From assembly GCF_011397635.1 (NCBI RefSeq), contig NC_064775.1:12674952-12738951 (forward strand): a stretch of DNA of 64,000 nt, given 5' to 3'. Source of the stretch: Epinephelus fuscoguttatus (lineage: Eukaryota; Chordata; Actinopteri; Perciformes; Serranidae). The position numbers were made by a program, and so were the translations under genes. The notes beneath the pieces were generated by a model. The model searched no databases and was not told where the DNA came from. It saw only the letters and a program-made list of their open reading frames with translations. Positions within the stretch are counted from its first letter, which is position 1. Every line of letters begins with the position of its first letter. This document shows, in pieces, positions 25,201-34,906 of the stretch.

Positions 25201-28200
25201 TGAAGGGGATGATGATAATCTATGGCAGGTAAAGTCAAACACTGTGCTGCTTTCAAAATGAGCTTTAGGGACTAATGAGAATACTTTAGGAGCCCACTCT
25301 AAAGGGATTCTCAGTAGTCCATGCAGGATATGAGTAGATCTTGCAGTAGCAGAAAGATTTTGGGTTGCCGCAACAGAGCTGAAGTATCTAGTGTGGAGAG
25401 GAATAGTAGTGGGTTCAGTACTGAACCATGTGGTACCCCGGTGCAGAAGACTGGTAAAAACAGACATTCTATGCACAGCTCTCAGTAAATGCAGCCAGGC
25501 AGCCAGGACACAGTCAGACTTCAACCTCTTAAAATTTTTTAAAAGTGGAAAGCTTGTAAAAGGTAAAAGAGGTCAGGGACTGAGGAAAGAGAGAGTCCAT
25601 TAGCAAAAGCAAAAATGAGGTCATATAATCTTAAACAATTATTTGTACTTTGAAGATATTACTAAAGTCTGTAAGAAAACATAGTGACTCACCTCTATTT
25701 GCTATTAACATGTGTTCCCTTATATATTTATCAATCTTTCTAATCCAGATGAACCAGAGCATCCTAAAACTCACTGTGAGCACCACAGAGACAGTGTACA
25801 GACCACCAGTCCAGAGGGATACCCTATACTTGGAGCCCATGTCCCTCAGTGTGATGAAAATGGACAGTACACACCACTGCAGGTAAACATCTTCTGACAG
25901 ATTTCACTGCTTTACCTGTGGCTTTATATTAATTGGAGTACCATGAATAGAATTGTAGACATAACACCTAAATCATCTTCCTTTATTGCTCCAGTGTCAC
26001 GGCTCCACTGGACATTGCTGGTGTGTGGACAGTACGGGACAGGAGAGACCAGGAACCAGGACATTACCTGGCACACAACGCAAAGACTGTGACAAACCAG
26101 GTGAGACTGCTAATTCTAGCTGCCCAAGTCTCATTTGGGTGACTTGTAGATTTAGCCAAACTCTTAGGGTGGAGATGTGCATCAGGTTGTAACATCTCAG
26201 CTAAGAAGCAAGAGGCCTGAGTAAAGGTGCAGGACGATAACACATCATTTCTTCATGAGTTGTAGGGGTTTCTGAACATAATTGAGGGGGGTTTCTAACA
26301 GTTTATATAGCATATGAAGAGAGCTTGAGCAAGCCTCTAAGCAGATTAAAATGTTGTATAGTACAGATCTACAGGAGATCCCTATATAACAAGGCTCACT
26401 GCAACCCAAAAGGCCAGTCTGTGAATCATTATTGACTCAGTAAAACTTAATAACTTACCAGGGCTGATGTGGATTTAGGAGCTATCACCCGGAGCTGCAA
26501 CTTCACATTTGTTAGAAACAGTGTGGGTGTTACTTAATAACTTTTGTAAACTTGTAAATGTTTTCCAGATGAACCAGAGCGTCCTAAAACTCACTGTGAG
26601 CACCGCAGAGACAGAGCTCAGACTACCAGTCCAGAGGGATATCCTAGAGTTGGAGCGTATGTACCTCAGTGTGATGATGACGGACAATATCTGCCTCGAC
26701 AGGTCTGCAAACAGACAGGTGTCTTTTGTGTTTCTTTTGTTTTCTCTTCATCTTCCTCTGGATAGTAATGGTTTTAATTGTTGTGTATTTCAGTGTCATG
26801 GTTCCACTGGACATTGTTGGTGTGTGGACAGTAACGGACAGGAGAGAACAGGAACCAGGACACCACCTGGTGCACCACGTGTAGACTGTGACAAACCAGG
26901 TGAGACTGTTATCACAGCTTGAGTTTCACAAATCTTGACGCAGCCAGGTATTTGGGCGTCCAAGTGAAATATAACTAAAGAATATGTTTATTTTCTTTTC
27001 TTTCCATCACTTGATTGTCTCTCTCTCTCTCTGTGTGACCCTGTGGTCCTCTCACTCACACTCTAATGTACACACAGAGGCCGTTCTATAAATTCAGTTC
27101 TTGCTATAAATTCCATTTATGACCATTCAAACATCTGAAGTGGTCATTTCGTGGTAAGATGAGCAGCCGGCGTTGCCAGGCAACCAAAACAAAACAAGAC
27201 AGGCTGCCTGACCAGCTGAGTGACAAAACCGTGTTACACCCTCCCTACAGATGCTACACAGGCAAATACATGCTTGTAGATTTGTACGTTTGCTCAGCCT
27301 AAAACTTATCTGAACACATATCTTGGTTTCTGCTTTGCCCTCTATTCAGCTGCACTCAGTCACACCTGGAAGCTGCACAGCACAACCTCAGTGTTTTTTC
27401 TTTGGTCAGTGCACTGGAGCCGTATTCAAGGATTCTTCTGTAATAGTTCATGATGAGGGAGGCAAGGGCATTTCCTGCTCATTTAAAGTTTGTTATTCAT
27501 ATCCTCTGCTCCAGATCAGGAGCTGAGGTAAGGAGCATTATTTGTGTAGATGCAACCCCATAATTTGACAATTTTAGTTGGATTCTTGAATAACATTTGT
27601 ACCAAATGTAGAAGTTTACGTGATGCAGGCATCAGACACTCATATTAAACTCTTTTTATATGCCCACATAAGTAATACAACTCATTGCCAACCCAGAGGA
27701 TTGAAATATCGTTGATAGAATGGACTATCCACATGCTGTCGATTTCTGGGAAGGACGACCACTAAATTTAGTTGGTCATGTGGTTAAACAGCAAATAGAA
27801 GTAAAACCAAGTGATTCATAAGACTGGACTGCAGCATGCTAACCGCCACGACGATAAATCCTGCTGGAAAAACTTACCAAGACATCAGCCTGATTGTTTA
27901 GTTAGTCGTCTTCTCCCTTAACCTCTGTGATCTCTCACAATAGAGCTTTTCTCTTCTCACCCTGCTTTCAAATATTATCCTCATCTCCTTCTCAGTCCAG
28001 CAACTGCAGTCTCACCTTATGAATGTACAGCGAGCGAGAGAGAGGCCTGTATAAACATCAGTGGAAGCCTAAAGTGGTTTCAGGTTTAGTTTTAAAGCTC
28101 TCCCATAAAGTGAGTTATTAAAGAGCTTTTACAAGGTAAACAATATTGACAAAAGCAAGATGTGTATATGTGTGTGTGCCTCTTTAAACACTGGGCCTCC

Positions 28201-31098
28201 CCACACCATTAATCAAACACTCTGCCTATCACTGTGATATAAACTCCAGCTAGATAGCACCCGAAGAATATAATTAAAGAAGGATAAATTACAACAGAAT
28301 GGGATCTGAATTGTGATGTTAAACCACGTGGCATTATATTTAACTTTAAACACGGTAACAGTGTTAAGTCTTTTGATTGGTGTGCTCCTCAGTCCCTGTG
28401 GCTCCGACCCAGCGCCCTGAGAGTGTGTGTGAGCGATGGAGGACCAGTTTGATTGAGCATTATGGTGGAAAGCCCGACTCACAACAGTACGTGCCTCAGT
28501 GCGAGCCGGATGGACAATTCAGGTACACACACACACACGCACACACAAACAGTAGTTGAAATTGTTTTTAATGACAAATTACTTGAGAAAGTGAATTGTC
28601 CCTTAGTCCAGTCCAGTGTTACGGAGAGACCACTTACTGCTGGTGTGTGGACCAGGATGGGCGGGAGGTCCCTGGCACCCGATCACATGATGTCGTCAAA
28701 CCTGCATGTGAGCATCTTTACATCTTATCTTTGTCTGTTCCAGTGTTAATGCCACCAATCATGGCTGACACTTTCTTTTTTTTTGTCACATCAAATCTTG
28801 TCCCAGGTCTTCCCTCAGTGGCCCCGCCCACCATGCGCCCTTTGCCACGCCCAGATGTGACCCCTCCAACACACACTGACATCACACTGCTGTATGCTCA
28901 GGGACAGAAAATAGGAGCGTTGCCTCTCAACGGGACCAGACTAGATGCAAGCCGGTCTAAAACACTACTCACCCTACATGTAAGAGATGAATGGATAGAT
29001 ACACACTTACATGCATACTGGTTCTTCAGTTATTTAGAAAGATGTTTTAAGTCGACAAAAACATAAAGATGTTTGAGGTTATACTATGCACGATTGTCAG
29101 TTGCTGTTTGTGAACACGCTCGCCAGCGAAAGTGAAAGTAAAAGCCAAGCCCAGATTCACTCTCATTTGGTGTTTGGCCTCACTATATTTGTCTTTTTTC
29201 AGCCCTGTGTCTCTTGGGTGTCTGCTGCTTATGGTCTGGCACCTGGTCACTACCTTTTTATGAGTGCTGTGGGAGTACACACCCATCAGAAAATAAGAAA
29301 AAATGCATCGAGGGCAGTGTTTCTGCAGATAAATACACAGCCACACACTGAGAGTGTTGTATAGGAAAATCCTGCATAGTATAGCTTTAAAGGATGAAAA
29401 AGGTTACAAAATTAACTCGATAATATCTCCTATTTGAAAGCCAGTTATCTCCACAATAGCATAAAAGAACAGTGATGGACCGCATGTGTTTTAACAGGTG
29501 CTCCGACTCCATTGTTTCACCTTTTAACTTCCTGTCTACACCAGAAATGGGAATGGGTCATGTTATGTGGGAGGACATATCCTGCTTGTGACCTTACAGA
29601 TGCATTTCAACAAATATCTGACTTGTTTTACATTTTAATACAGTGCAAAAGATATACTACGCTGGATTTTTTCTAAAAATAATGTTTGGACTCATACAGA
29701 AGTAATCCCTCTCAATCATCACTTGTGGTACACACTTAGTGTGTGGTGGTATATTCTTCTGCAGAGACTCTGCCTCTGCCTGTATTTTCTCATTTTCTTC
29801 TATTTTCTGTGTCCAGGATGTTTAGTGGTTTGTACCCGCACAGCGCTCAGGTGAGTTGGGGCTTTAAAAAAAAGGTAGCAAGCAGGTGCCAGATCGTAAG
29901 CAGCAGGCATCCAAGAGACACGGGGCTGAAAACAGAAGGTTAAGACACAAAACAGAGATAGAACAAACACAAACAGGAGCTAACCGCACAAGGTCAATAA
30001 TGATGGGGCTGTAATTATGTTGACGTATGTTATAGTCTGTATGCTTATGTTCATATGTGTGTGTCCAGGGCTCAATAGTTGTCGGTATAGCCTACGACTG
30101 CAAAGAGAACCAAGTCTATTGGACAGATTTGTCTGCAAGAACAATCAACAGAGCGTCAATGGTGGCTGGTGCCGAGCCAGAGATTCTCATTAGCTCAAGT
30201 AAGAGCTCACATTTACACTCCTTAATTTCTGTAACAAATGTTGTGTGTTTCTAGATGATGTCAAAACATTCTCTGTGGTGTCCCTGCTCCATGTAGATCT
30301 AGTCAGTCCAGAGGGTTTGGCAGTGGATGTCAAACGCAGGTTGATGTTCTGGGTCGACTCGAACCCTGACATGATTGAAAGCGCCAACCTGGACGGCAGT
30401 AGGAGGAGGACGCTGTTTGACACAGACTTGGTCAACCCTCGAGCCATCATAGTGGTCTCTTCCACTGGGTAAAGCCCCTCTGCCTTTCCACCAGCTTCTG
30501 TCTTTGCCTCTCTGTCTGTTTTGTTGATTTCAACCTACACAACCTGCCACTTCTGAAGTCTTTGGACAGTTTAGTCTGGATTTGCAAACATGTACAAATC
30601 TCCTCCCTGAGCACGAACAAACAAGCACCCACACATTCCCTTCACGATCAAGTGTAACATCCTGGAGGAGCTCCGCTGAGGCAGAGTAAGATACAGCTTC
30701 CACTGTATACAGAGGGGTGTTCTATCAGGAGAGGGCACAGATGGTTTTCAGCCCATTACCACAACCATGACAAACATATTTAAGTCCTCAGACAGGCTAT
30801 GAGTCAACAAGGCCTGTGTCTAATTCATTAGTACAGTGCAGATTATATTTAAAGCCATTTTGCAGAAAGGATTCCTGTTGAGTCTGGTTTCTAAACATGA
30901 CCTCATCACTATGAGGCGGGCCATTGCAAGAAAATCGATGGGTTTTTGGTTTCAGGGTGGAGTCTCTCTCTTTAGTACGGCTTGTTTGATAATTCTGTCG
31001 TATAAGTGACTTTTACTGCTCTCACTGACAGTGTTGTACCGAACTGAGCCAAGAAAACTGGACTGGATTTACTGGTGCTATTAATCCTGGACAGTCCC

Positions 31099-31151
<53 letters not shown>

Positions 31152-31382
31152 CAACGACAGCATGAGGCCGTCATCAGTCAGCTCTCCAGGAATAACATCT
31201 GCTTTTTATCAGTGCAACTAATCACAGAATCAACAGGTGTGTGTATGTGTGTGTGTGTGTGTTAATGTGCTCGATACAAATAATTAAACATAGCAGCAAT
31301 AACCTAAATCATAAACCTCAAATGTGTGTTGCACATTATTGGTTTGACAATTTAAAGTTTATTTTTTGACTGAGGGCCGAGT

Positions 31383-31429
<47 letters not shown>

Positions 31430-34400
31430 CTGACAGAAAGCCAAGTCCTAAAGGTAATTACTGCTTCACACGGGTAGACTTATGATTGAGCATGTGCTCT
31501 GCGATTTCTGAGCCTGCACATGTTGCCCTCACACACACATACACACAGACATAACCACACACAGCGCCACAGACACGCCGAAATTACGTGCGCACACATT
31601 ATGAAAGCATGCACACGTGTATCGGTGTCTCATACACCAACATCTGCTCACCCATACATTCATGAAATTGATTAAAGTACACACTCATAAACACACGGTG
31701 TGTGTGTGTGTGTGTGTGTGAGTTGATTGCTCATGTGGTGTGTATTACCTGTAGTTCCCAGTGGACTGCCCACATGTACACCATCATCTACAGACGAAAT
31801 GCAGCGTGGCGTCATACACAGCCCACACACGCTCTGTCTAAAGCTCCGCTATCGTTGAAATGTTGCAAACAATGCTGAAATGTTGCAAACAATAAAATAT
31901 GATCTGGTTCATCACAGAAACATATCCGTCAGAAATACAAGGAATAAGTTTGTTTCAAAGTGAGGAATGTGTCTATTTGCATCAGCCAGTGTGGTCCATA
32001 TTTTCTGACTCACACAGATGAAACAAGAATGCGCAGGGAGAGCTGGGGTCAAAGGTCGCACGTTGCTCAGAGTAACCTGACCATGACCTCATCAGCATGA
32101 GGCAGCTGGTCCCTCGAGTCCTGTACCCTTGTACCTTAACATACCCGCTCTTCTGTGTGTGTGTGTGTGTGTGTGGTTTTCCTCTTGTCTCATTATATTA
32201 GCCAGATCCCAGCGCTCAGAACCATAAACAAGTCCATGCAAAAACCCACAGACGCAAAAAATTCAGCCAAGATAAAGCTGAATGATTTGAAGAATGAAGT
32301 TTAAGAGTCATAAGTTTTATAATCCCCCCTCCTGTTTCTCTCTCTGCAGTACTCTGTATTGGACCGATTGGAACCGAGAGGCTCCTAAGATTGAGAGTTC
32401 GTCAGTGGACGGTCAGAACCGCAGGGTGGTGGTGTCTGACGGCATCGGTTTACCAAACGCTCTTACGTATGACTCTTCCTCTGGACAAATCTGTTGGGCT
32501 GATGCAGGTAAACACCACATCTACTACCACTGGTCAACCACTTCTGCCATGAGAGCCTCGTTTGCACCAAGCAGTGCGGTTCAGTTCAGTTTGTTATACA
32601 TATTAGTGGTTGTTTTTGCGTTTCCATTGTCAGAAGTTGTGGATGGTACCAATAGAAGCATTTCATTCCCTACTGTCTTCTCGTTACCTCTCTGTTGAGG
32701 TACCCAGCACACCCAGTGAGAAACAACCTGCCTACATTTAAGAATACTGTTTACGGTGGAAAAACTACACCAATCTAGGGTTTGGGTCCATATCTGTGCA
32801 GGTTACGTAACGTTTCTAAGGGTACTATACGAGAAGTGTATGTTGGAAACGTGGCTTATACTCAAGGGAGTATTTTTCTCTAGGGATGGGGTGATACTTT
32901 TCAAAATCATAGTTTTGTAAGATCTGCAGACAAGGCAAAGGGCTAAAAAGTGCTACAACCTCCTATATATGTTTTTAAAAATGATTTTATCTCTGTTATT
33001 TTTCTCCCCAAAAGACACGAGCAGGTATCGAGTATCTAAAAAGCAATAAGCTTCAGATAATAACGATCCATGTTCCTCTCTTGTTTTGTGCGTCAGGTAC
33101 AAAGCGTTTAGAGTGTGTGTCCCCGGATGGTTCGGGTCGAAGAGTGGTCCACCCCAGTCTCAACTACCCGTTCAGCATGGTCTACTACAGGAACCATTTC
33201 TATTACACTGACTGGAGGAGGTAGCCATCTTTATCTGTCTTCCTGTTTGTCCATTACTGATCACCAATCAGTGCTCCCCATTCTTAATGCCTCTGTCTGT
33301 GTCCTCTGCCTCGCAGGGATGGAGTGATCGCAGTGAGCAAAGACACCAGTCAGATCACTGATGAATACCTGCCTGACCAGCGCTCTCACCTGTACGGCAT
33401 CGCCATAGCAACTACCCAATGTCTATCAGGTGGGTACCTCGCTGTCTTACAAACACACACACTATCACTCTCTGTCACTTACACGCGCACACACTTTTCA
33501 GACTCTGTTGAGATGTATAATTTTGGCCCTGTATAATCACAACCAAACGCCCCCTCTCTCACACACGCTGACTTTAAGGTGCACCAGACAGTGAGCTCAT
33601 TGGTTTGTGTGCAGTGATGTCATCACATCAGCCAACTCCCACCAGATGTCACCTTAACCCTGAAGGCTGCATTTATGCAGAGACAGAAAACACGGTTAAC
33701 CCTACACGGGGATGTGGTGGCTGAGAATGTTGAATTCAAGTCTCATGGAAACAAAGGATATATGAACTTCTTACTCCATGTCTGCACACACGGCGTAGCA
33801 AAACATAACTGGAGGGGATCTTACAGTGTTTCATGTGAACCATACTATAAGGACACTGCACATAAATCAAATTAGAAATCGAAGACAAATAGTTTAGACA
33901 TAGTGTAAATAATTACCAGAATATTGGATGTATAATGGTCCTGGTGGAAAACAGCATCATAAACACAATCTGCCAGTTTCATTAAGAGGCCGAGCCCTGA
34001 GGGGAAAAAACGGATTGTTTCGGCTGATGTAAATGCAACCTTTGTTGTCTGAGGAAAGCCAAGTTTGTGTTTCATCACCCTGCACCCAGAGAGCAGTCAT
34101 CACACAGCTGGCTCACACCCTCCACTCCACTTTGTGTGTGTGTGTGTGTGTGTGGTGACTTCACATGCAGCCATGAAATAGACACAAGAACAATGATTAC
34201 ACAGCTGTGTGTGACCCTCTACTTGTATTTAGTGTTTGTGTGTCATGTTTGATGTGTTGATGTCTGCGGATGGCTTCGAGTCCTTTCAAAGCTTTGTGTT
34301 AAACACCTTGAAAGTACAAAGTAGCCCTCTGATCACACAATAATCCCTAAAGTAGCACCTTGGCTCCACACACGTGCTGTGTTCAGTTTGTGTTCAGCTC

Positions 34401-34906
34401 AGTTTGTGCGTCCGAATGATGGCTGTCACTCGTGTGTGTTGCTGTAAATGTCATGTCTGCACGTCCTCTAACGCTCTCCAAAGCCTCAGACTAAATAACA
34501 GCCGCTTGCTTCAAAGACGTGGACGTGTGGTGTAATTGTGACCATGATGACAGCTCTAAAACACACTTGTTAAGGGTTTGGGAGCTGGCTGTAAGAGGCT
34601 TAAAAGCTGTTATTGTTGAATACATGAACACAGACACACACATGCTCTTTACGGAGATAATTCTCAGTCGCCTCAGGTTGCTAAGTGTAGGGCTTTGTTC
34701 AGGATGGAGGGTGTGTTTGTTCTGTCATTACACCACTGCAGCACTCCAACTTTCATCCTGCTACATTTGGATTCACACAGGAAGACCTTTGACTCTTCAT
34801 TTCCACCTGGAGCTATCAACTAAAAGAAAAAAAGAGGTTAGACTTCCACTAGAAATGTAATATATGTGTCAACGTTATATTTTTGTGTGTCTCAGGGAGC
34901 CACTAA
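5675..34906 (+). CDS. nid2: Nidogen-2, 5'-partial, 39 coding exons
   Basis: Secreted basement-membrane glycoprotein that links laminin and collagen IV/perlecan networks. I place 39 exons with GT/AG boundaries and matching phases; their lengths sum to 5085 nt, i.e. 1694 residues plus stop, with no frameshift. Domain order: NIDO (part), acidic linker, EGF, G2F, three EGF, nine thyroglobulin type-1 (TY) modules, YWTD propeller and a short tail ending CLSGSH. The tail resembles the CPTGRK end of human NID2 as I remember it, and the last TY (CERWR...EHYGG) and the linker before the propeller (VAPP...RPDVTPP) are NID2-like rather than NID1-like. The signal peptide and first NIDO exons are outside the window. 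The gene is tail-to-tail with rtraf, as in human. Teleosts can carry nid2a and nid2b; I cannot tell which this is. Exon-level detail follows. Confidence 0.95.
6284..7050. repeat. Three imperfect direct repeats in a nid2 intron
   Basis: Three diverged copies start near 6284, 6497 and 6804, each opening with a phrase close to 'atctaaaaaatactgtt'. Each then contains 'attgtgacact', a 'gctagagaggaaagctaa'-like phrase, 'agctgttgtt' and 'caagcaaca'. Copies 2 and 3 share an insertion around 'aactggctagcaggctaatt'. No coding potential is seen. Confidence 0.8.
8626..11092 (+). other. nid2 intron, 2.47 kb
   Basis: Phase-1 intron between the linker exons. It holds short GT tracts near 8834, 9403 and 10170, and a hAT-like transposon remnant near 10303-10730. 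No further exon is supported. Confidence 0.7.
10303..10730 (+). mobile_element. hAT-like non-autonomous DNA transposon remnant
   Basis: Begins with CAGGGGTGTCAAACTCATTT, the typical end of a widespread vertebrate hAT-type MITE, followed by 'agttcatgggc' and 'ccagaccagtaaaa'. Near the other end 'gggctggattggaccct' fits the same family, but the mirror-image terminus is missing, so the copy is truncated. Assignment is from memory of the consensus. Confidence 0.6.
11303..11412 (+). other. nid2: nid2 EGF-like domain before G2
   Basis: A phase-2 to phase-1 exon which, with the Cys of the preceding exon (KETCAR), supplies six cysteines of an EGF module: CSQNAFC, FCCHC and FYGNGRHC. It sits directly before the G2F exons, as the single EGF does in vertebrate nidogens. 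Confidence 0.9.
11539..12846 (+). other. nid2: nid2 G2F beta-barrel domain
   Basis: Four exons: 11539-11672, 11780-11891, 12329-12529 and 12616-12846, about 226 residues. G2F is a GFP-like beta-barrel which in nidogen-1 binds perlecan and collagen IV. Recognisable pieces are RVSGKVSG at the start, YTAISEVPEPVGW across the first junction, [15 protein letters not shown] and [16 protein letters not shown] at the end. Phases run 1-0-1-1-1 and all close. Confidence 0.93.
12098..12175. repeat. (GT)n microsatellite
   Basis: Long GT tract in the intron before the third G2F exon, ending about 150 nt before that exon. A shorter one lies at about 11985-12009. Confidence 0.95.
14982..15040. repeat. Compound (GT)n(GA)n microsatellite
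   Basis: GT units to about 15012 switch directly to GA units up to 15040. Confidence 0.95.
16161..16335. repeat. Two (GT)n microsatellites separated by about 70 nt
   Basis: The first is an uninterrupted GT run at 16161-16221; the second, interrupted by TATG and CG steps, lies at about 16296-16332. Both are in the 5-kb nid2 intron. Confidence 0.9.
18293..18415. repeat. (TTCTC)n pentanucleotide repeat
   Basis: About 20 near-perfect TTCTC units with a few changes near the 3' end, in the intron between the first two EGF exons. The opposite strand reads as a spurious Arg/Glu-rich frame. Confidence 0.95.
19150..19470 (+). repeat. Dispersed teleost repeat in a nid2 intron
   Basis: Contains 'tgtctgtaccaaatttcatg', 'agtcaggggatcaa', 'aatcaggggatcac' and 'atatttcagtctggaa', phrases of an abundant percomorph repeat. 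The two 'caggggatca' blocks about 140 nt apart suggest internal duplication in the family. It is related to 3745-4045. Confidence 0.6.
21033..21367 (+). other. nid2: nid2 thyroglobulin type-1 module 1
   Basis: Exons 21033-21169 and 21262-21367. Module edges are phase 1 and the inner intron phase 0. Signature pieces: [18 protein letters not shown], then [15 protein letters not shown] and a closing DCDKP. TY modules are disulfide-rich; in some proteins they inhibit cysteine proteases. This copy is the most diverged of the first eight (GQTGRPKS instead of DEPERPKT; 137-nt first exon instead of 134), so it is probably closest to the ancestral first TY of NID2. Confidence 0.93.
21504..21864 (+). 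other. nid2: nid2 thyroglobulin type-1 module 2
   Basis: Exons 21504-21637 (134 nt) and 21759-21864 (106 nt). Starts [17 protein letters not shown], then [10 protein letters not shown]; the second exon has [15 protein letters not shown] and ends DCSKP, with Ser where most copies have Asp. Same phases as module 1. Confidence 0.93.
22744..23090 (+). other. nid2: nid2 thyroglobulin type-1 module 3
   Basis: Exons 22744-22877 and 22985-23090, again 134 and 106 nt. Contains [14 protein letters not shown] and [15 protein letters not shown]. The first exon ends CAA before the donor rather than the usual CAG. The 879-nt intron before it (21865-22743) shows no exon. Confidence 0.93.
23304..23660 (+). 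other. nid2: nid2 thyroglobulin type-1 module 4
   Basis: Exons 23304-23437 and 23555-23660. The first reads [17 protein letters not shown] and [10 protein letters not shown]; the second [15 protein letters not shown] and DCDKP. The 'TTSSEGYP' stretch differs by one residue from the TTSPEGYP of its neighbours. Confidence 0.93.
24250..24592 (+). other. nid2: nid2 thyroglobulin type-1 module 5
   Basis: Exons 24250-24383 and 24487-24592. Contains [10 protein letters not shown] and [15 protein letters not shown]. Its inner intron opens 'gtaaacatct' and ends 'gctccag', closely matching the inner intron of module 7. Confidence 0.93.
24818..25138 (+). other. nid2: nid2 thyroglobulin type-1 module 6
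   Basis: Exons 24818-24951 and 25033-25138. More diverged than its neighbours: [33 protein letters not shown], then [15 protein letters not shown]. The FCEQHRD form recalls module 1. Its inner intron ends 'attgtgtatttcag', nearly the same as in module 8. Confidence 0.93.
25749..26100 (+). other. nid2: nid2 thyroglobulin type-1 module 7
   Basis: Exons 25749-25882 and 25995-26100. Reads [17 protein letters not shown] (His for Arg), [10 protein letters not shown], then [15 protein letters not shown]. The 610-nt intron before it (25139-25748) holds no recognisable exon. Confidence 0.93.
26569..26899 (+). other. nid2: nid2 thyroglobulin type-1 module 8
   Basis: Exons 26569-26702 and 26794-26899. 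Reads [32 protein letters not shown], then [15 protein letters not shown] and DCDKP. It is the last of the DEPERPKT-type copies. Confidence 0.93.
26900..28392 (+). other. nid2 intron, 1.49 kb
   Basis: Phase-1 intron between TY modules 8 and 9. No decayed TY exon, transposon end or long repeat is recognised. It separates the expanded array from the NID2-specific last TY. Confidence 0.7.
28393..28707 (+). other. nid2: nid2 thyroglobulin type-1 module 9 (counterpart of mammalian TY2)
   Basis: Exons 28393-28522 and 28607-28707. Contains [27 protein letters not shown], then [21 protein letters not shown]...EHYGG is what I remember of the second TY of human NID2. Unlike modules 1-8 its inner intron is phase 2: the exon ends AG and the acceptor 'cccttag' at 28606 gives AG+T. 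A later 'ccag' at 28617 would break the frame. The last codon is split so that T+GT makes the next Cys (KPACLPS). Confidence 0.88.
28980..30068 (+). other. nid2 intron, 1.09 kb, with an inverted-repeat pair
   Basis: Phase-0 intron between the linker/propeller exon and the first YWTD exon. Segments near 29197-29265 and 29864-29937 are imperfect reverse complements (see findings). No exon is supported. Confidence 0.75.
30469..32349 (+). other. nid2 intron, 1.88 kb, microsatellite-rich
   Basis: Phase-2 intron carrying a (CA)n run at about 31098-31149, (GT)n runs at about 31245-31262, 31384-31429, 31697-31720 and 32154-32174, and scattered CA-rich DNA. No exon is supported. Confidence 0.8.
33430..34895 (+). 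other. nid2 last intron, 1.47 kb
   Basis: Phase-1 intron before the tiny last coding piece. It holds a short GT tract near 34133-34154. No further exon is recognised. Confidence 0.7.

Larger units (their letters stand above)
28807..33429 (+). other. nid2: nid2 YWTD (LDL-receptor class B) beta-propeller
   Basis: Six exons: 28807-28979, 30069-30198, 30297-30468, 32350-32507, 33097-33220 and 33317-33429. The first also encodes the linker VAPP...RPDVTPP. Blade motifs are [42 protein letters not shown] and [11 protein letters not shown]. The domain ends [14 protein letters not shown]. This six-bladed propeller binds the laminin gamma-1 short arm in nidogens. All junction phases agree. Confidence 0.94.

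Noticed and set aside
25165-25603. Open frames in the intron between TY modules 6 and 7
   Set aside because: No TY or other family motif is present and no splice structure is needed; probably a decayed dispersed repeat.
30255-30296. Using the proximal acceptor as the main nid2 exon start
   Set aside because: It inserts 14 residues into a propeller blade compared with the human sequence as I remember it. The distal acceptor has a better pyrimidine tract.
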